Assembly (NCBI GenBank): GCA_030035585.1
Contig: CM057465.1
Span: forward strand, 32,382,001-32,446,000
From: Dugong dugon
Taxonomy: Eukaryota; Chordata; Mammalia; Sirenia; Dugongidae
DNA: 64,000 nt
Direction: 5' to 3'
Shown here: one piece after another, positions 22,098-35,300 of the stretch
Position numbering within the stretch: position 1 is the stretch's first letter
Layout of the letters: each line of letters begins with the position of its first letter
Made by a program: the position numbers and the translations under genes
Notes under the pieces: model-generated
What the model saw: the letters and a program-made list of their open reading frames with translations, nothing else
Database searches by the model: none
What the model was told of the DNA's origin: nothing

Positions 22098-22569
22098 TGA
22101 AGCAATGAACAGTATCAGTATTTCACAGATTATCTTCCAAGTTTAGCTTCCAAGGACTACCCCTTTTGTAAGTCTATGGTTTGTATTCTTTTGGGAGTGG
22201 AGATCGGATCACTATTTTGGGAATTGACAGCAGGAACAGTCAGCTGGGCTGTGTTCATGCTCTTGAGTGTACATAAGCAGCCACAAAATTTGGCTTCTTA
22301 ATATGAAATAACACCTGATAGGGAACTATCCCCTAAGGAGGTATCAAACACAAAAATTTCACAGGAGATGAAGAAGCATGAGTTCAGCTGAGCATGCACA
22401 CTGAGTGAAGGCATATTTATCTGTAGTACAAGGAACTGGTGAAAGTCAACCCTGTAATGAATTTTAAACAGTCTCCTACATGCTCTGTTGGGAGATAGTC
22501 ATTTGGGGCCCAGCTGAAGGATAGAGAGCTCTCTAAAGGCCAGGAAAAAACAATTACAAAAAATATTTA
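22098..22569. other. Unannotated stretch
   Basis: No gene or repeat recognised. Confidence 0.4.
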
Positions 22570-22770
22570 TAATACTTAACATTTATTTGGTGTTTGCGAC
22601 GAGCCAGACACTGTGTTAAGTATTTTTCAAGCAACAGCTTGTTGGTCCATGATTAAATTTTCTGAGAAAGGCACTATTATGATTACAATTTTTACAGTTA
22701 GGTAAACAGGTTTATAAGGTCAACCAGCCAAGTCTGCCTGAGTTTAGTGTCCAAAACATTAATGGATAGA
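22570..22770 (-). repeat. MIR relic
   Basis: GAGCCAGACACTGTGTTAAGT, then TTTTTACAGTTAGGTAAACAG and a degraded remainder, in reverse-strand MIR order. Confidence 0.65.
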
Positions 22771-24146
22771 CCCTGGTCTATCCTAGTCACTCATAATTTC
22801 AAAGCCGGGCATTACATTAAATAAAATCAAGAAAAAATAATCTGGAAAATGTGAATAGTCATTGGACTTCAAGGGCAGTTTATGAAGGAGAATCCTTTAA
22901 CTATCCCATTAGGTAGTCAACCAGAAGTGAGCTGTACATGAATAATAATTTTAAAACTTTACATGTTTCCCCCACATAGTAAGACTGTTTTAGAACAGCA
23001 AGCCTGTCAAAATCACAGCCCTTCCTTTGAAATACTGATTTTTAAAAATATAGGTGCTGTGCTCTTTTCATTGTTTTGTATTTTGCTAAGATGCTCATGG
23101 AACCCATGCTTTATTTACTACAATCACCCGTACCCCATCTATTCAGTGGTTCTGGTGACCTAACCCTCTAGGGAAAGGTAGGCATGCTGAAAGAACTTTT
23201 CCTACTAAATTTTACTTTAACTTACACGGTTTAAAAGGTCAACATCTCTCCAAGAAAAGCATTGGGTTGGTTAGTGAAAGGCACTTTCCAAGTGCTAGCA
23301 TTGAGCAGCAGTGCTTGTGCTAAAAGCACTAATATTTATGTTCCCCACTAGAGGACAGTGCTTGAAAGAATAACTATCATGAGCTCGGAGACTAGACAGT
23401 GTCAATGACTGGAACAATCCCTGCATTGTTACTTCTCCTAACCCACATGCAGAGCACATAAAGATTTAACTCTTTGGAGGAAAAAGGAGAAGTAAATATG
23501 TTTGCTCTAGCATGAAACAGAAATCAATGATGATGCTGTCTTAACTTGCTGAGCACAAAGAAAGAGAAATGCCATTGAAATTTAATATTCAGAATTGCCA
23601 AAGAATAAATGAAAGAAGACATCCTTATAAATGCAGGTAAAGTCTTTGTTCAATAAACTCTTAAAGAGAGGACATTTGTTGAAGCTGTGAAGCTTCTGGT
23701 TTGGTGGTTAATAGAATTTACTGTGACAAGCAACTCATTTCAATAAACAGCTTTTGTTCCCTCTTCAGTGTATTAGGCATACAGTTGTATAGTACAAAAC
23801 ACAAGCTCAAAAATACTTATATAATGTCATGTCATGGTTAAGTTCTGCCCTTTGAGGAAGGGGATGAGCGCTGGGGGGAGGCTGGTTAGCTATATTTGCA
23901 TATGCGTATAAAGGCTCTGTAATCTTGTCAAGAACCCTGTTTTGGTTACCTACTCAAATCTTCCGGTAAAAGTATCACTAATTACATAGACAGCCAAAGA
24001 GGTGGCATTGTTTCCTTAAACCAGAATTAAAGCCCACAGTCCCCAGGTCTTGACCTCTGCATTAACAAGGACAACTGGAACCCAGACAATTAGTTGAGGA
24101 TTCATGGTTTTCAAAAAGGCTGGTGAGGGGGGTTAGGGGAGGAATA
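22771..24146. other. Unannotated stretch, 1.4 kb
   Basis: AT-rich DNA with no repeat recognised. A 66-aa open frame at 22963-23163 has no family resemblance I can see. Confidence 0.4.
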
Positions 24147-25072
24147 TAAGTGAGACAATGAATAAGGAAGACCATAAGAAGAATTGATACCTTTGAATTA
24201 TGGTGTTGGCAAAGAATATTGAATATATCATGGACTGCCAGAAGAACGAACACGTCTGTCTTGGATGAAGTACAGCCAGAGTGCTCCTTGGAAGTGAGGA
24301 TGGCGAGGCTTCAGCTCACATACTTTGGACATGTTATCAGGAAGGACCAGTCCCTGGAGAAGGACATCATGCTTGGTAAGGTAGAGGGTCAGTGTCTTAG
24401 TCACCTAGTGCTGCTCCAACAGAAATACCACAAGTGGATGGCTTTTACAAAGAGAAATTTATATTCTCACAGTCTAGTAAGCTAGAAGTCCAAACTCAGG
24501 GAGTCAGCTCCAGGGGAAGACTTTCTCTCTCTGTTGGCCTTCTCATCAATGTTCTTCTGGACTAGGAGCTTCTCCGTGCAGGGACCCCAGGTCCAAAGGA
24601 CACGTTCTGCTCCTGGCACTTCTTTTTTGGTGGTATGAGGTCCCCCGATTCTCCACTTGCTTCCCTTTCCTTTTCTCTCTTACAAGAGATAAGAGGTAGT
24701 GCTGGCTACACCCCAAGGAAACTCCCTTTACGTTGGATCAGGGATGTGACCTGGGTAAGGGTGGTGTTACAATCCCACCTTAATCCTCTTTAATGTAAAA
24801 TTACAATCACAAAATGGAGGACAACCACACAACACTGAGAATCATGGCCTAGTCAAATTGATACACACATTTTTGGGGGGGCATAATTCAAAGCATGACA
24901 GTCAGCAAAAAAGAGGAAGACACTCCATGAGATGGATTGACACAGTGGCTGTAATAACAGGCTCAAACATAGCAACAATTGTGAGAATGGCACAGAACTG
25001 GGCAGTGTTCCATTCTGTTGTACATAAGGTCGCTATGAGTTGGAACCGACTTGATGGCACCTAACAACAACA
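24147..25072 (+). mobile_element. RTE 3'-end fragment split by a MaLR LTR
   Basis: The left block (24147-24392) has AATTATGGTGTTGGCAAAGA and GACTGCCAGAAGAACGAAC. The right block (24906-25072) has AGATGGATTGACACAGTGGC and the tail GATGGCACCTAACAACAAC. They join exactly if the LTR at 24393-24900 and one copy of GTCAG are removed. Confidence 0.92.
24393..24900 (-). mobile_element. Solo MaLR-type LTR nested in RTE, with TSD
   Basis: It begins TGTCTTAGTCACCTAGTGCT and ends CAAAGCATGACA. A perfect 5-bp TSD, GTCAG, lies at 24388-24392 and 24901-24905. This places insertion of this LTR after the RTE copy. Confidence 0.95.
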
Positions 25073-26151
25073 AAGTAGGAGTTTATCAAGGACTAGCAAA
25101 TCCAAAACTTCTGATTTTTCCTGGAGTCAGCTCAGGTGAGTCACCAATCAGCAAGTAGTTTTGAAGTCACAGAACTGGAAAATATTGGCTATCCTGGTGC
25201 TGTGCTAGGTACTGTGGTTACAAAAATTGTAAGTTTTCCCCTGTGCTGAAGGATAAAATCAATACACTCAACAATGCAAGGCAGAAGATGAGGGATACAG
25301 TGGGAGTAGAAAGAGGTCAGATGTGAAGATGGGAAATAGAGGGTACTACTGCCATCTCAGTTCAATAAAACAGGGCCCTTATGGTCTAGTGGAGAAGATA
25401 ACCCTGCATGGAATAACCACCTGCTCCCCTATTGGTAGGGCAAGTGTACATGAGGAGGATTAGGTGTTAACTCTGATTGATTCTCATCCCTTGATTTGAG
25501 GGGTAAAGTCCTGAGGACCCCAAAAATAAGACCCCTAACAAAAATCACCATCACCTTGAAGAACAGGATTCTAGCCCACTCTCCATAGCTGTGTGACCCT
25601 GCCCAGGGCAGACAGCTAACCAACTCTGCACATCACAGACAGTTTTCCTCTTTGCAGAATGAAATTACAGATATGCCCACATCACAGATTTGGTGTATGG
25701 AAGGACAGGGAATAAGGGTAGAAGTCACTCCGATGCCTCTCACAGAGCTCTTTGTGTTTTGGAGGCATCATGATCTCATAGATTTCACTAATTTCAAAGG
25801 GATGGCTTTATTCAGTTGTTCACTTTGGATGTACAAAAATTTAGCTCCAGATAAATGAAGATCCTATTTTTCTCATTTCAAAGGATCTTTAAGAGCTTTA
25901 AAGCAGAATATTTTTAAACAGGCTTTTTTTTTTTTTCTTTTCCAAATGAAATAGTTACAGTTGTAGAATGCTTGATCTGAAAGAGATTCCTCCTCAATCT
26001 GTAAATAAGGAAATAGCAATCAGGTTTTCCTGAGTCAAGCGCAAATTTTATGGAGGAGCTAGTTCTAAATCCATGTCTTCTGAGTCTCAGCCCTGTAGAT
26101 TGGTCAGCTGAGAACTAAAAGCACAAGACTACAATCAGATATAAACATGCT
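25073..26151. other. Unannotated stretch
   Basis: No repeat family recognised with confidence. There is a T-run near 25926-25936. Confidence 0.4.
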
Positions 26152-26206
26152 ATTGTTGTTAACTGCCATGAAGTAGATTCCGACTCATGGCGACCCCATG
26201 CAAAAT
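26152..26206 (-). mobile_element. AfroSINE/RTE 3'-tail fragment
   Basis: Only the shared 3' tail is present (TTGTTGTTAACTGCCATGAAG to CATGGCGACCCCATG). It is too short to tell SINE from RTE. Confidence 0.75.
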
Positions 26207-27390
26207 ACAAACATAAAGTGACTTTAAAACCATCATGTTAGTAAACAGGAAGAAGATTTGCTTTTTAAATAATTCTATATTGTAAAACTTTTCAGAAATA
26301 TATCTATAAGGAATATTGATGTACCAATATCAAGGATAAAAAAAAAAGCGTGTACATATGCTATTTATTACATGTAGTAATCAACCAGGCTACCTCTAGC
26401 CTTATCAAAATCAGCATGGCAATAAAATGTCTCTGTGCCCTACCAGCTTCTTATTAAAATGCATTAAATTTGTTTTTCTCATATATAGAAAGATAAGGGT
26501 TATTAATTGCAGGAAGTGCTTATCTACAAAGTGTTAAATAGCAGGGGAGTCACCTGATGGTTTACCTAGTCAGAAAAAAGGATAGGGGAAGGAAGAAAAT
26601 TCAGAATAAAGGGAAGCTTAGGGAATGAATATAAAATAAATATTCATAATGATTTCATATTTGTAAATTGAAATCTTTACTGGAAAGTATTCACATATTT
26701 TGAAAGAAAAGGGATAATACAGAGGAATTATGCAAATATGCACATCTGTAAATTACCAATTAAAATTACATGAATAAACTGTTGTATAATCTTGCTAGAA
26801 CTTTTACAAATAAAAATGATCACTTTGCTTCCAGCATGGTGCTTCCAGGAGGGTCCTGGCAGGATAGTGGGTAGCGGGGTGTAGGCAGGGGTGTGAGGGA
26901 GAGGTGACCTCAGAGAGTCTACTCCAGATGTCTGTCTCAGATTCTTGCATAACTATGTCAATAAGCGCAGTTATGAGTTGTAAGAACCTCATTTCACAGT
27001 GACTTAAATAAAAGCCACAGGACTATCTTCTTTCTAGAAAACAGAAAAATGGAGCACTCAATTATATCAACTTTGGTGTGTGTTTAGAGCAGTGATATTA
27101 AGTGAGCAGCCAGCTCTCTGCTTATTGACCATCTCCCTAAGGTTATAAACTGTTGTGTTTCCTTGCCTGTCAGTCAAAATGTTTGGAAAGTAGAATTTCC
27201 ATATTGGGTGTCAGTCAATAACCTCAGTCCTGGAAAAGACCACATCAAGACTGGATTAATTTGCATTTAATTTCTATGAATTTACATGCTATGGTCACAA
27301 GGTTTTAACTTCCTCTTCAAAATAGATCAAAGACACTTGTATCAATACAAAGGTTTTCAGTCTAATTCACCTGAAATTATATATAAATAC
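26207..27390. other. Unannotated AT-rich stretch
   Basis: No gene or recognised repeat. A (TG)n tract starts at 27393. Confidence 0.4.
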
Positions 27391-27392
27391 AT

Positions 27393-27422
27393 ATGTGTGT
27401 GTGTGTGTATGTGTATGTATTT
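27393..27422. repeat. (TG)n microsatellite
   Basis: A TG/TATG tract of about 30 bp. Confidence 0.85.
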
Positions 27423-27430
27423 AATAAATA

Positions 27431-27639
27431 TAGGAGTACATGGGTGGCTCAAACTGTTAAGCACTAGACTACTAGCTGAAAGGTTGGCAGTTCAAATCCA
27501 CTCAGAGGCCCCTCAAAAGACAAGCCTGGCAATCTACCTCCAAAAGGTCACAGCCTTGAAAACTCTATCGAGCAGTTCTATTCTGCACATATGGGGTTGC
27601 CATGAGTCAGAATTGACTTGATGGCAACTAACAACAGCA
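27431..27639 (+). mobile_element. AfroSINE (GAGTCCCTGG type)
   Basis: A diverged head (AGGAGTACATGGGTGGCTCAA), a box-B-like CAGTTCAAATCCACTCAG, and the tail GACTTGATGGCAACTAACAAC. The open frame crossing it comes from the SINE. Confidence 0.9.
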
Positions 27640-29264
27640 AACTTTTAGTAAATATAATAAATGTAATCACAACCTCTAATTTACGGTAACACACTAGGTA
27701 TCTAGGAGCCATTCTTTTTTGAGCAAGAAGGAACATTTTGGATATATTTGGGTGTTTGTGAAGGAGAAGGAGTTTAAATTCACAAAGCCTTGGAAGCAGT
27801 AGTTTTTACAGAAAATTGCAATGTTCTATGTGTACTGTTTGTCTATATATCTACATATTTGTATATTACTAAGTTGTTGAAAACTTTTTTCATCTATAGA
27901 AACTTTATTATTATTATTTTTTAATACTATCAGAAAAAGTAACAGATAAAAGCAGAGCTGCTCTGGCTGTGACTGGGAAGAAGCCCACCCACAGGTTGGC
28001 TCTGCCAAGGCCTTCACCTGTGGGGCTTTTAAGGAGAGACGTGTGTACTTGGGAAAGAGATAACGGTGCCTGAAGTAATGGCTGTGTCCTCATGACAGTT
28101 GCTTCAGGTAATCTCAAGAGGAAATATTTGCAAACCAACCTGTGTAACAGTCACCAAACAGGCTGCTTCAGCTTTTGCCAACACCAGAGGTACATATTTA
28201 ATTATCACTAATTAATTAATAAAATATATAATTCCTTGTTTCACTGGCTGGAAACACTGCGGCAAAATTAACACATGCTCTAAATGAATCCTACGTGTTA
28301 AACATCCCCCAAGTCATAGCCCATGAATAAAAAAGACCGCCTGAGCCAGTGGAGTGGGGTTGGGTGGGGTAATAAAGATGTTCAGGAAGACTCCAATGGT
28401 AGCCATTTATGAAGACTGGATCTCAATTTATAGTCTATATTGTGGTGGGAGGGGGCAGCTTATTCTTTTTCTCATTTATGTGCACTTCTATTTCCTTCTG
28501 TTAAGAAACCCATTTTGGTTGTAGTTCAGTATTTGTACAGTTGGCCAACAGGTGTTTAATCATGTATTTGGATCAGTGTTGGTTAGGGACTGTAAGCTCT
28601 TGGAGGACGGGACTCGCAGCTGCTTAACTTCAGTCCTTTGCCAATTGCTGTATATAGTCATGCACCTAGGGATGGCCTTGGAGCCAAATTTCTTTCTGTC
28701 ACTTCCTTTTCCTCCTCCTTCTCCCTCTGGTCCCTATTCAGACTTTTAAATTAGAGTGAGCCACTCCCTTCTGTAAAAAGATTCCATATGCGGAACTTTC
28801 CTCTTGAGCATCTGCCATGCAGGACTGAAAACACCATAAAATGTACAGTATATTTGACTTTAGCCTCAATAATTTTCAGAGACTTTGAAGTCAAAAGGGC
28901 CCAGCTAGTTGTACTCCACTGTCAAAGTGTTGCTTTCTTCCATTTTATTTTTATTTTTTTAATGTTGAACTCTAGAACTAGCTTACCGGATTGTTCAAAT
29001 AAAGCCCAGCTGATCAGGCTTTACATTCCGAGGGAAAACATTTTATAGTAAATGCTAGAAGCAGATGTGATAGGATGATAGATGACTTATGCTTCTCTAT
29101 GACAATGTAGCAGCCAGGTTGGGTCTCTTCTTAAACATCAACTTCCCCCTAAAGCCCTTGAAAATTATATCTGATTCCTGGAGGTCCTCCAGATCAGGAA
29201 GATCAATGTCACCAAAGATTTATTCTTAAATTGCTGTTTCAAGCTACAGAATCTTTGCGCTTTC
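27640..29264. other. Unannotated stretch, 1.6 kb, upstream of L1
   Basis: AT-rich DNA. 28560-28720 has L2-like wording (TGTAAGCTCTTGGAGGACGGG) and is probably a short L2 relic. Nothing else was recognised. Confidence 0.45.
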
Positions 29265-29279
29265 AAAAGTTGCTTCAGG

Positions 29280-30902
29280 CGAGTTCCGGCAAAATGGCAC
29301 TCTAGGCAGAAGCACCACACCGTCTCTCCACAGCACAGATCCAAAAAACTAAGCTGAACAGAGAATACAATAATCCTGAAACCCTAAAACATCAAATGAA
29401 GAGATAAAGAACTCAGCCAACACCAAATCGAGTGAGAAAACTGACAGAGAACGGAGAGCGAGGAGAGATTCATGCAGAGGTCCCCTACCAGCTAACACAG
29501 TGCGGATCCGCCATTTTGGACTCCTATCGGAGACCAGCAAACAGGGAGTGTGAGAAAGCAGCCTCAGGGAGCGTCCGGCGGGAGACAAAACAACCGGTAA
29601 TTTGCAATATACACTTCCCCACCCCTCACCCTTCTTCACCCCAACTTGGCCTCCTCTGCTTCCCGCGGCCACAATCTCTTGACCGGGAAACACCGGCTGC
29701 TTGGATTCCACACACCCGAACGGGCCGGCTCTCTGAGTGCCATTTGTTGGCTGCTAGTGTTGCGCTTTTCCACTTCTTTTGATTTCTTCCTTACCTCTCA
29801 CCACCTCCACCTCCTTTTGCTCAAATACCTGGGTCTGTATGCCATCTTTGCTTCTTCCTGAGGGGCTGTGGAGCTCCGTTTGAGTGTGGAGCTGCTTCCC
29901 GGTCTGGGCTGCTACACTGGTGGGATCCCGGGGCTTTGTTCATTTGTTTATTTTGAATTGTTTGTTTGTTTTCTTTTCCTTTTCTTGAGTTGGGAGCCCT
30001 TTCTGGCCAGGTGGTGCTGCATGGCAAGGAGACTTCCCCCTCGGCTTGCACAGACATGCAGAGGGATCCCTGAGGACATTTCTTTTTTTGTTGGGTTTTT
30101 TTTTTTCCTGTGTTTTTACGGGCCTTTCTTGTTCTTTTTTTTTCTTTTCTTTTCCCTGTTTTTCCCTTTTTGTCTTTCTTCAGTGCTCAGTTTCTCATCT
30201 CTCTATATCTTCCTTCTCTTTCTGTTCCCTGAATACCTTGCATTGTATACCTCAACGCCTTCTAGCCAGGCTGTACTGCAACACCTGAGAGCGACTTCCC
30301 CAGACCTCATAGCTGCACCGGTGGGATCCCTGGGAACTTCGCAGTTCTTTAACCTTTCTGATTTTTATTTATTCATTCTTTTCTTTTCTTTTTTCCTCTT
30401 CCCCTTTCTGTTTTTCTCCATTTCATAGTCTCTCATCTCTCCACTCCAACAGCAAGCTCCCCTAGCATTTTTTTGGTTCGTTTGTATGGTTTTGGCTCCT
30501 GTTCCTCTCTCCTCTCTCCCATATCTATCTTTTCTCCACACAACAATCTCCCTGCTGCATCCTGCCTACCTGCACTGTGCGCTTGACATCACACCACCAA
30601 CCAGCACAGGCATGGCCTACTGGAACCTGCTCTGCACTGATTACCGACCCACTCTGGTGGCTGTAGTAAGTGCCACAAACAGCCCATTCCAGTAACTCCT
30701 CTTCAGCTAGACCTGCCCTGCTGTACCATATCTGAGTGACTGACCCAGCCAATTGGAGAAGGAGGCGAAAAGTATTGTGCCCACAGACAAGCAAACAACA
30801 AAGAACACACAGTCTGACTGCTCAGACATTGTCAAATTAAAAAAAAAAAAAGGGACAAAACAAGCAAATCTACAATCAATAAACAAGAAAAATAACTACT
30901 GA
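29280..30902 (+). promoter_or_regulatory. L1 5' UTR with presumed internal promoter
   Basis: 1.6 kb before ORF1. The first half is GC-rich with CpGs; 29925-30430 on the plus strand is strongly T/C-rich with repeated TTTTCTTTTC blocks. L1 5' UTRs of other mammals act as internal RNA polymerase II promoters; that role is inferred here from position only. The 186-aa and other open frames in it are low-complexity Phe/Leu/Ser reading through pyrimidine tracts and are not called as genes. Confidence 0.6.
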
Positions 30903-31951
30903 ATGCCCCGAAGACAGCAGACAATATCAAAACATTTACAAAAACAGGACAGGATGGTTCCAGTAGGCATCCAAAATAAAACACCAGATGACTCTCCAGT
31001 GGAAGAAAATGCACTAGAACTACCCGATAGGGAATTCAAATCTCTAATACTCAGGATTCTCCAAGATCTGAGGCCAAAAGCTGACAACCATGAGGAAAAA
31101 ATAGACAAATTCATGGAAAATACAGACAAACAATTGGAAGAATTCAGGAAAATAATGCAGGAACAAAATGCCAAAATAAATCCACAACTAGAAATTATAC
31201 AAAAACAACAATTAGAAATCTAAAAGATAAACAACAAGATTTCAGAAATGCACGGTGTCGTAGAAGGGCTGAGAAGCAGATTTGAAACGGTGGAAGACAG
31301 GACCAGTGGAATTGAAGACACACACTTGGATACAACTCTGTTTCAGAAAAACTCAGAAAAAAGACAAAGAAAAATGAAGAGACCCTGAGAGTTATGTGGG
31401 ATACAATCAAAAGCAAAAATTTTCGAGTGATTGGGATTCCAGAACAGGGGGAGAAAACAGAAAACACAGAGAGGATCATTGAAGAACTGTTGACAGAAAA
31501 CATCCCCAATATCATGAAAGATGAAAAGCTGGCCATTCAAGAAGCTCAACGAACCCCATATAGGAGAGACCCAAAAAGAAAATCACCAAGGCATATCATA
31601 ATCACACTCACCAAAACCAAAGACAAACAAAGAATCCTGAGAGCAGCTCATGAAAAACAAGAAATCACATACAGAGGAGAAACAATAAGACTAAGCTCAG
31701 ATTATTCGGCAGAAACCATGCAGGCAAGAAGGCAATGGGATGACATATATAAAATCTTGAAAGAAAAAAATTGTCAGCCAAGAATAATATATCCTGCAAA
31801 ACTCTCATTCAGATTTGATGGTGAAATTAGTTCATTTCCAGATAAACAGAAATTAAGGGACTATGTAAAAGTCAAACCAAACTTACAAGAATTATTAAAG
31901 GGACTTCTTCGATCTGAGGACAAACAACTTCAGCTCACAGGCAGAATCTAG
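30903..31951 (+). pseudogene. L1 ORF1 pseudogene
   Basis: ORF1p is the trimeric RNA-binding protein of the L1 RNP. The start MPRRQQTISKHLQ is at 30903; a Gln/Lys/Glu-rich coiled-coil-like part covers about 31060-31330, and an RRM/C-terminal part 31394-31951 shows FRVIGIPEQGEKTEN, RKSPRHIIITLTKTKDKQ, MQARRQWDDIYKILKE and AKLSFRFDGEISSFPDKQKL. Lesions: a TAA at 31221-31223 where the related frame continues through KINNKISEM, and a frame change between about 31340 and 31390. Expected intact length would be near 345-350 residues. Confidence 0.9.
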
Positions 31952-32374
31952 GACGCAAGATTGTACCAGCCAGATACCAATCTAAGAAATGAACTCTCGA
32001 GGACTATCCAAAACCAAAAGAAATACAACAGGGAATCAGAGAAGTTAATAAGTAAATGACAGCCACATCAAAACAATAAAAGAGAGAATAAATGGCATAG
32101 GTATAGAACCTTCTAATGGAGAGGAAGGCAAGGCGATACCAAGTAATGGTAGACTGCTTCAAACTTAGAAAGATAAGGGTAAATTTCATGGTAACCACAA
32201 AGAAAGTTAACAAACATACTCATAAAAAAAGAGGAAAAATGTAAAGTCTCAGCAAAAACAAAACCTACAAAAACAAGAGAAATGAAAAAACACTCCACAA
32301 ACAAAAGTAACTCAGCACAAGAGAGTAAGAAGAACAAAGAAAACTTCAGCACCACAAAAAAAAAGCACTACAAA

Positions 32375-35300
32375 ATGACAGCAACAAACTCACATCTATC
32401 AATAATTACACTGAAGGTAAATGGACTCAATGCACCCATAAAGAGACGGAGAATGACAGAATGGATAAGAAAACAGGATCCATCAATACGCTGTCTACAA
32501 GAGACACACCTTAGAAGCAAAGATGTGAATTTATTAAAAATCAAAGGTTGGAAAAAAATATATCAAGCTAACAACTACCAAAAAAGAACAGGAGTGCCAA
32601 TTCTAATCTCTGATAAAATAGACTTTAAAACAAAATCTACCATAAAAGACAAAGAAGGACACTATATAATGATTAAGGGGACAATCCATAAGGAAGATAT
32701 AACCATAATAAACATCTACGCACCCAATGACAGGGCTCCAAAATACATAAAACAAACTCTAACAACACTGAAAAGAGAAATTGACAGTTCCACAATAATA
32801 GTAGGAGACTTCAACACACCACTGTCATTAAAGGACAGAACAACTAAGAAGAAACTCAGCAAAGATACAGAAGACATAAAGGACACAATCAGCCAACCTG
32901 ACTTCATAGACATATATAGAACACTCTATCCAACCACTGCAAAGTACACATTCTTTTCCAATGCACATGGAACATTCTCCAGAATAGACCACATCTTAGG
33001 CCACAGAGCAATCATCAACAAGATCCAAAACGTTGAGATAATTCAAAGTATCTTCTCTGACCACAGTGGCATCAAGGTAGAAATTACCAATATAAAGAGC
33101 AAGGAAAAAAAATCAGTTACATGGAAACTGAATAATACCTTGCTTACACATCACTGGGTAATAGAAGAAATCAGAGATGGAATAAAAAAATTCCTAGAAT
33201 CAGATGAGAATGAAAACACATCATACCAAAACCTTTGGGACACAGCAAAGGCAGTCCTCAGAGGACAATTTATAGCAATAGATGCACATACCAAAAAAGA
33301 AGAAAGGGACAAAATCAAAACATTAACTACAGAACTCAAACAAATAGAAAGAGAACAGCAAAAAAAGCCCACAACCACTGGAAGAAAGGAAATAGTAAAG
33401 ATCAGAGCAGAAATAAATGAAATAGAAAACAGAAAAACAATAGAAAGAATCAACAAAACCAAAAGTTGGTTCTTTGAAAGAATCAACAAAATCGACAAAC
33501 CACTGGCCAGACTGACAAAAGAAAACCAGGAGAGGACACAAATAACCCAAATAAGAAATGAAACGGGGGACATTACAACAGACCCAAGTGAAATAAAAAG
33601 GATTATAACAGAATATTATGAAAAACTATACTCCAACCAATTTGAAAACCTAGAGAAAATGGATAAATTTCTAGAAACACACGGCCTACCCAACCTACCA
33701 CAAAGTGATGTTGAAAATCTGAACAGACCCATAACAAGAGAAGAGATTGAAAAGTTAATGAAAAAAAACTCCCAACCAAAAAAAGCCCTGGCCCGGATGG
33801 CTTCACTGGAGAATTCTACACAACATTTACAGAAGAGCTTGTACCAGCACTACTCAAGCAATTTAGAGCGTAGAAGAGGAAGCAACACTTCTAAATTCAT
33901 TCTATGAAGCCAGCATAACACTGATACCAAAACCAGGCAAAGACGTCACAAAAGAAGAAAATTACAGACCAATATCTCTCATGAATATAGATGCAAAAAT
34001 TCTCAACAAAATTCTAGCCAATAGAATTCAGCATCATATCAAAAAAATAATACACCACTACCAAGTAGGATTCATGCCAGGTATGCAAGGATGGTTCAAC
34101 ATTAGAAAATCAATCAACGTAATCCACCACATAAATAAAAGGAAACAAAAGAATCACATGATCATCTCAATTGACGCAGAAAAGGCATTTGACAAAGTCC
34201 AACACCCATTCCTGATAAAAAGTCTCAATAAAATAGGTATAGAAGGGAAATTTCTTAACATAATAAAGGGTATCTATGCAAAGCCAATAGCCAACATCAT
34301 TCTTAATGGAGAGAGGCTGAAAACATTCCCCTTGAAAACAGGAACAAGACAAGGATTCCCTTTATCACCACTCCTATTTAACATTGTGCTGGAAGTGCTA
34401 GCTAGAGCAATAATGCAAGAAAAAGAAATAAAGGGCATCCAAATTGGTAATGCAGAAGTTAAACTGTCCCGTTTGCAGATGATATGATACTATACATAGA
34501 AAACCCTAAAGACTCCACGAGAAATCTACTGGAACTAATAGAAAGATTCAGCAGAGTAGCAGAATACAAGATAAACAATCAAAAATCAGTTGGATTCCTA
34601 TACACCAATAAGGAGGACGATGCAAAGGAAATAATAAAAAAAAAAAACCATTTTCAATAGCCCCTAAAAAGACAAAATACTTAGGAATAAATCTGACCAG
34701 GGATGTAAAAGACCTGTACAAAGAAAACTACAAAACACTACTGCGTGAAACCCAAAGGGATCTACATAAATTGAAAAACATACTATGCTCATGGATAGGC
34801 AGACGCAACATCGTGAAAATGACAATTCTACCCAAAGCAATTTACAAATACAATGCAATCCCTATCCAAATACCAACAACATTCTTCAAAGAGATGGAAA
34901 AACTAATCGTTAACTTTATATGGAAAGGGAAGAAGCCCCAAATAAGTAAAGCACTATTGAAGAAGAAGAATAAAGTTGGAGGACTCACACTACCTGACTT
35001 CAGAACCTACTATACAGCTACAGTAGTCAAAACAGCCTGGTACTGGTTCAATGACAGACACATTGATCAATGGAACAGAATTGAGAACCCAGATGTAAAT
35101 CCATCCACTTACGGTCACCTGATCTTCGACAAGGGCCCAAAGTCCATCAAATGGGGAAAAGACAGTCTTTTTAACAAATGGTGCTGGCAAAACTGGATAT
35201 CCATCTCTAAAAAAATGAAACAGGACCCATACCTCACACCGTATACAAAAACTACTTCAAAATGGATCTAAGACCTGAAGATAAAGCCTAAAACTATAAA

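Noticed and set aside
29868-30428. 186-codon plus-strand frame, rich in Phe/Leu/Ser
   Set aside because: Lies wholly in the pyrimidine-rich L1 5' UTR; resembles membrane protein only because of T-rich codons.
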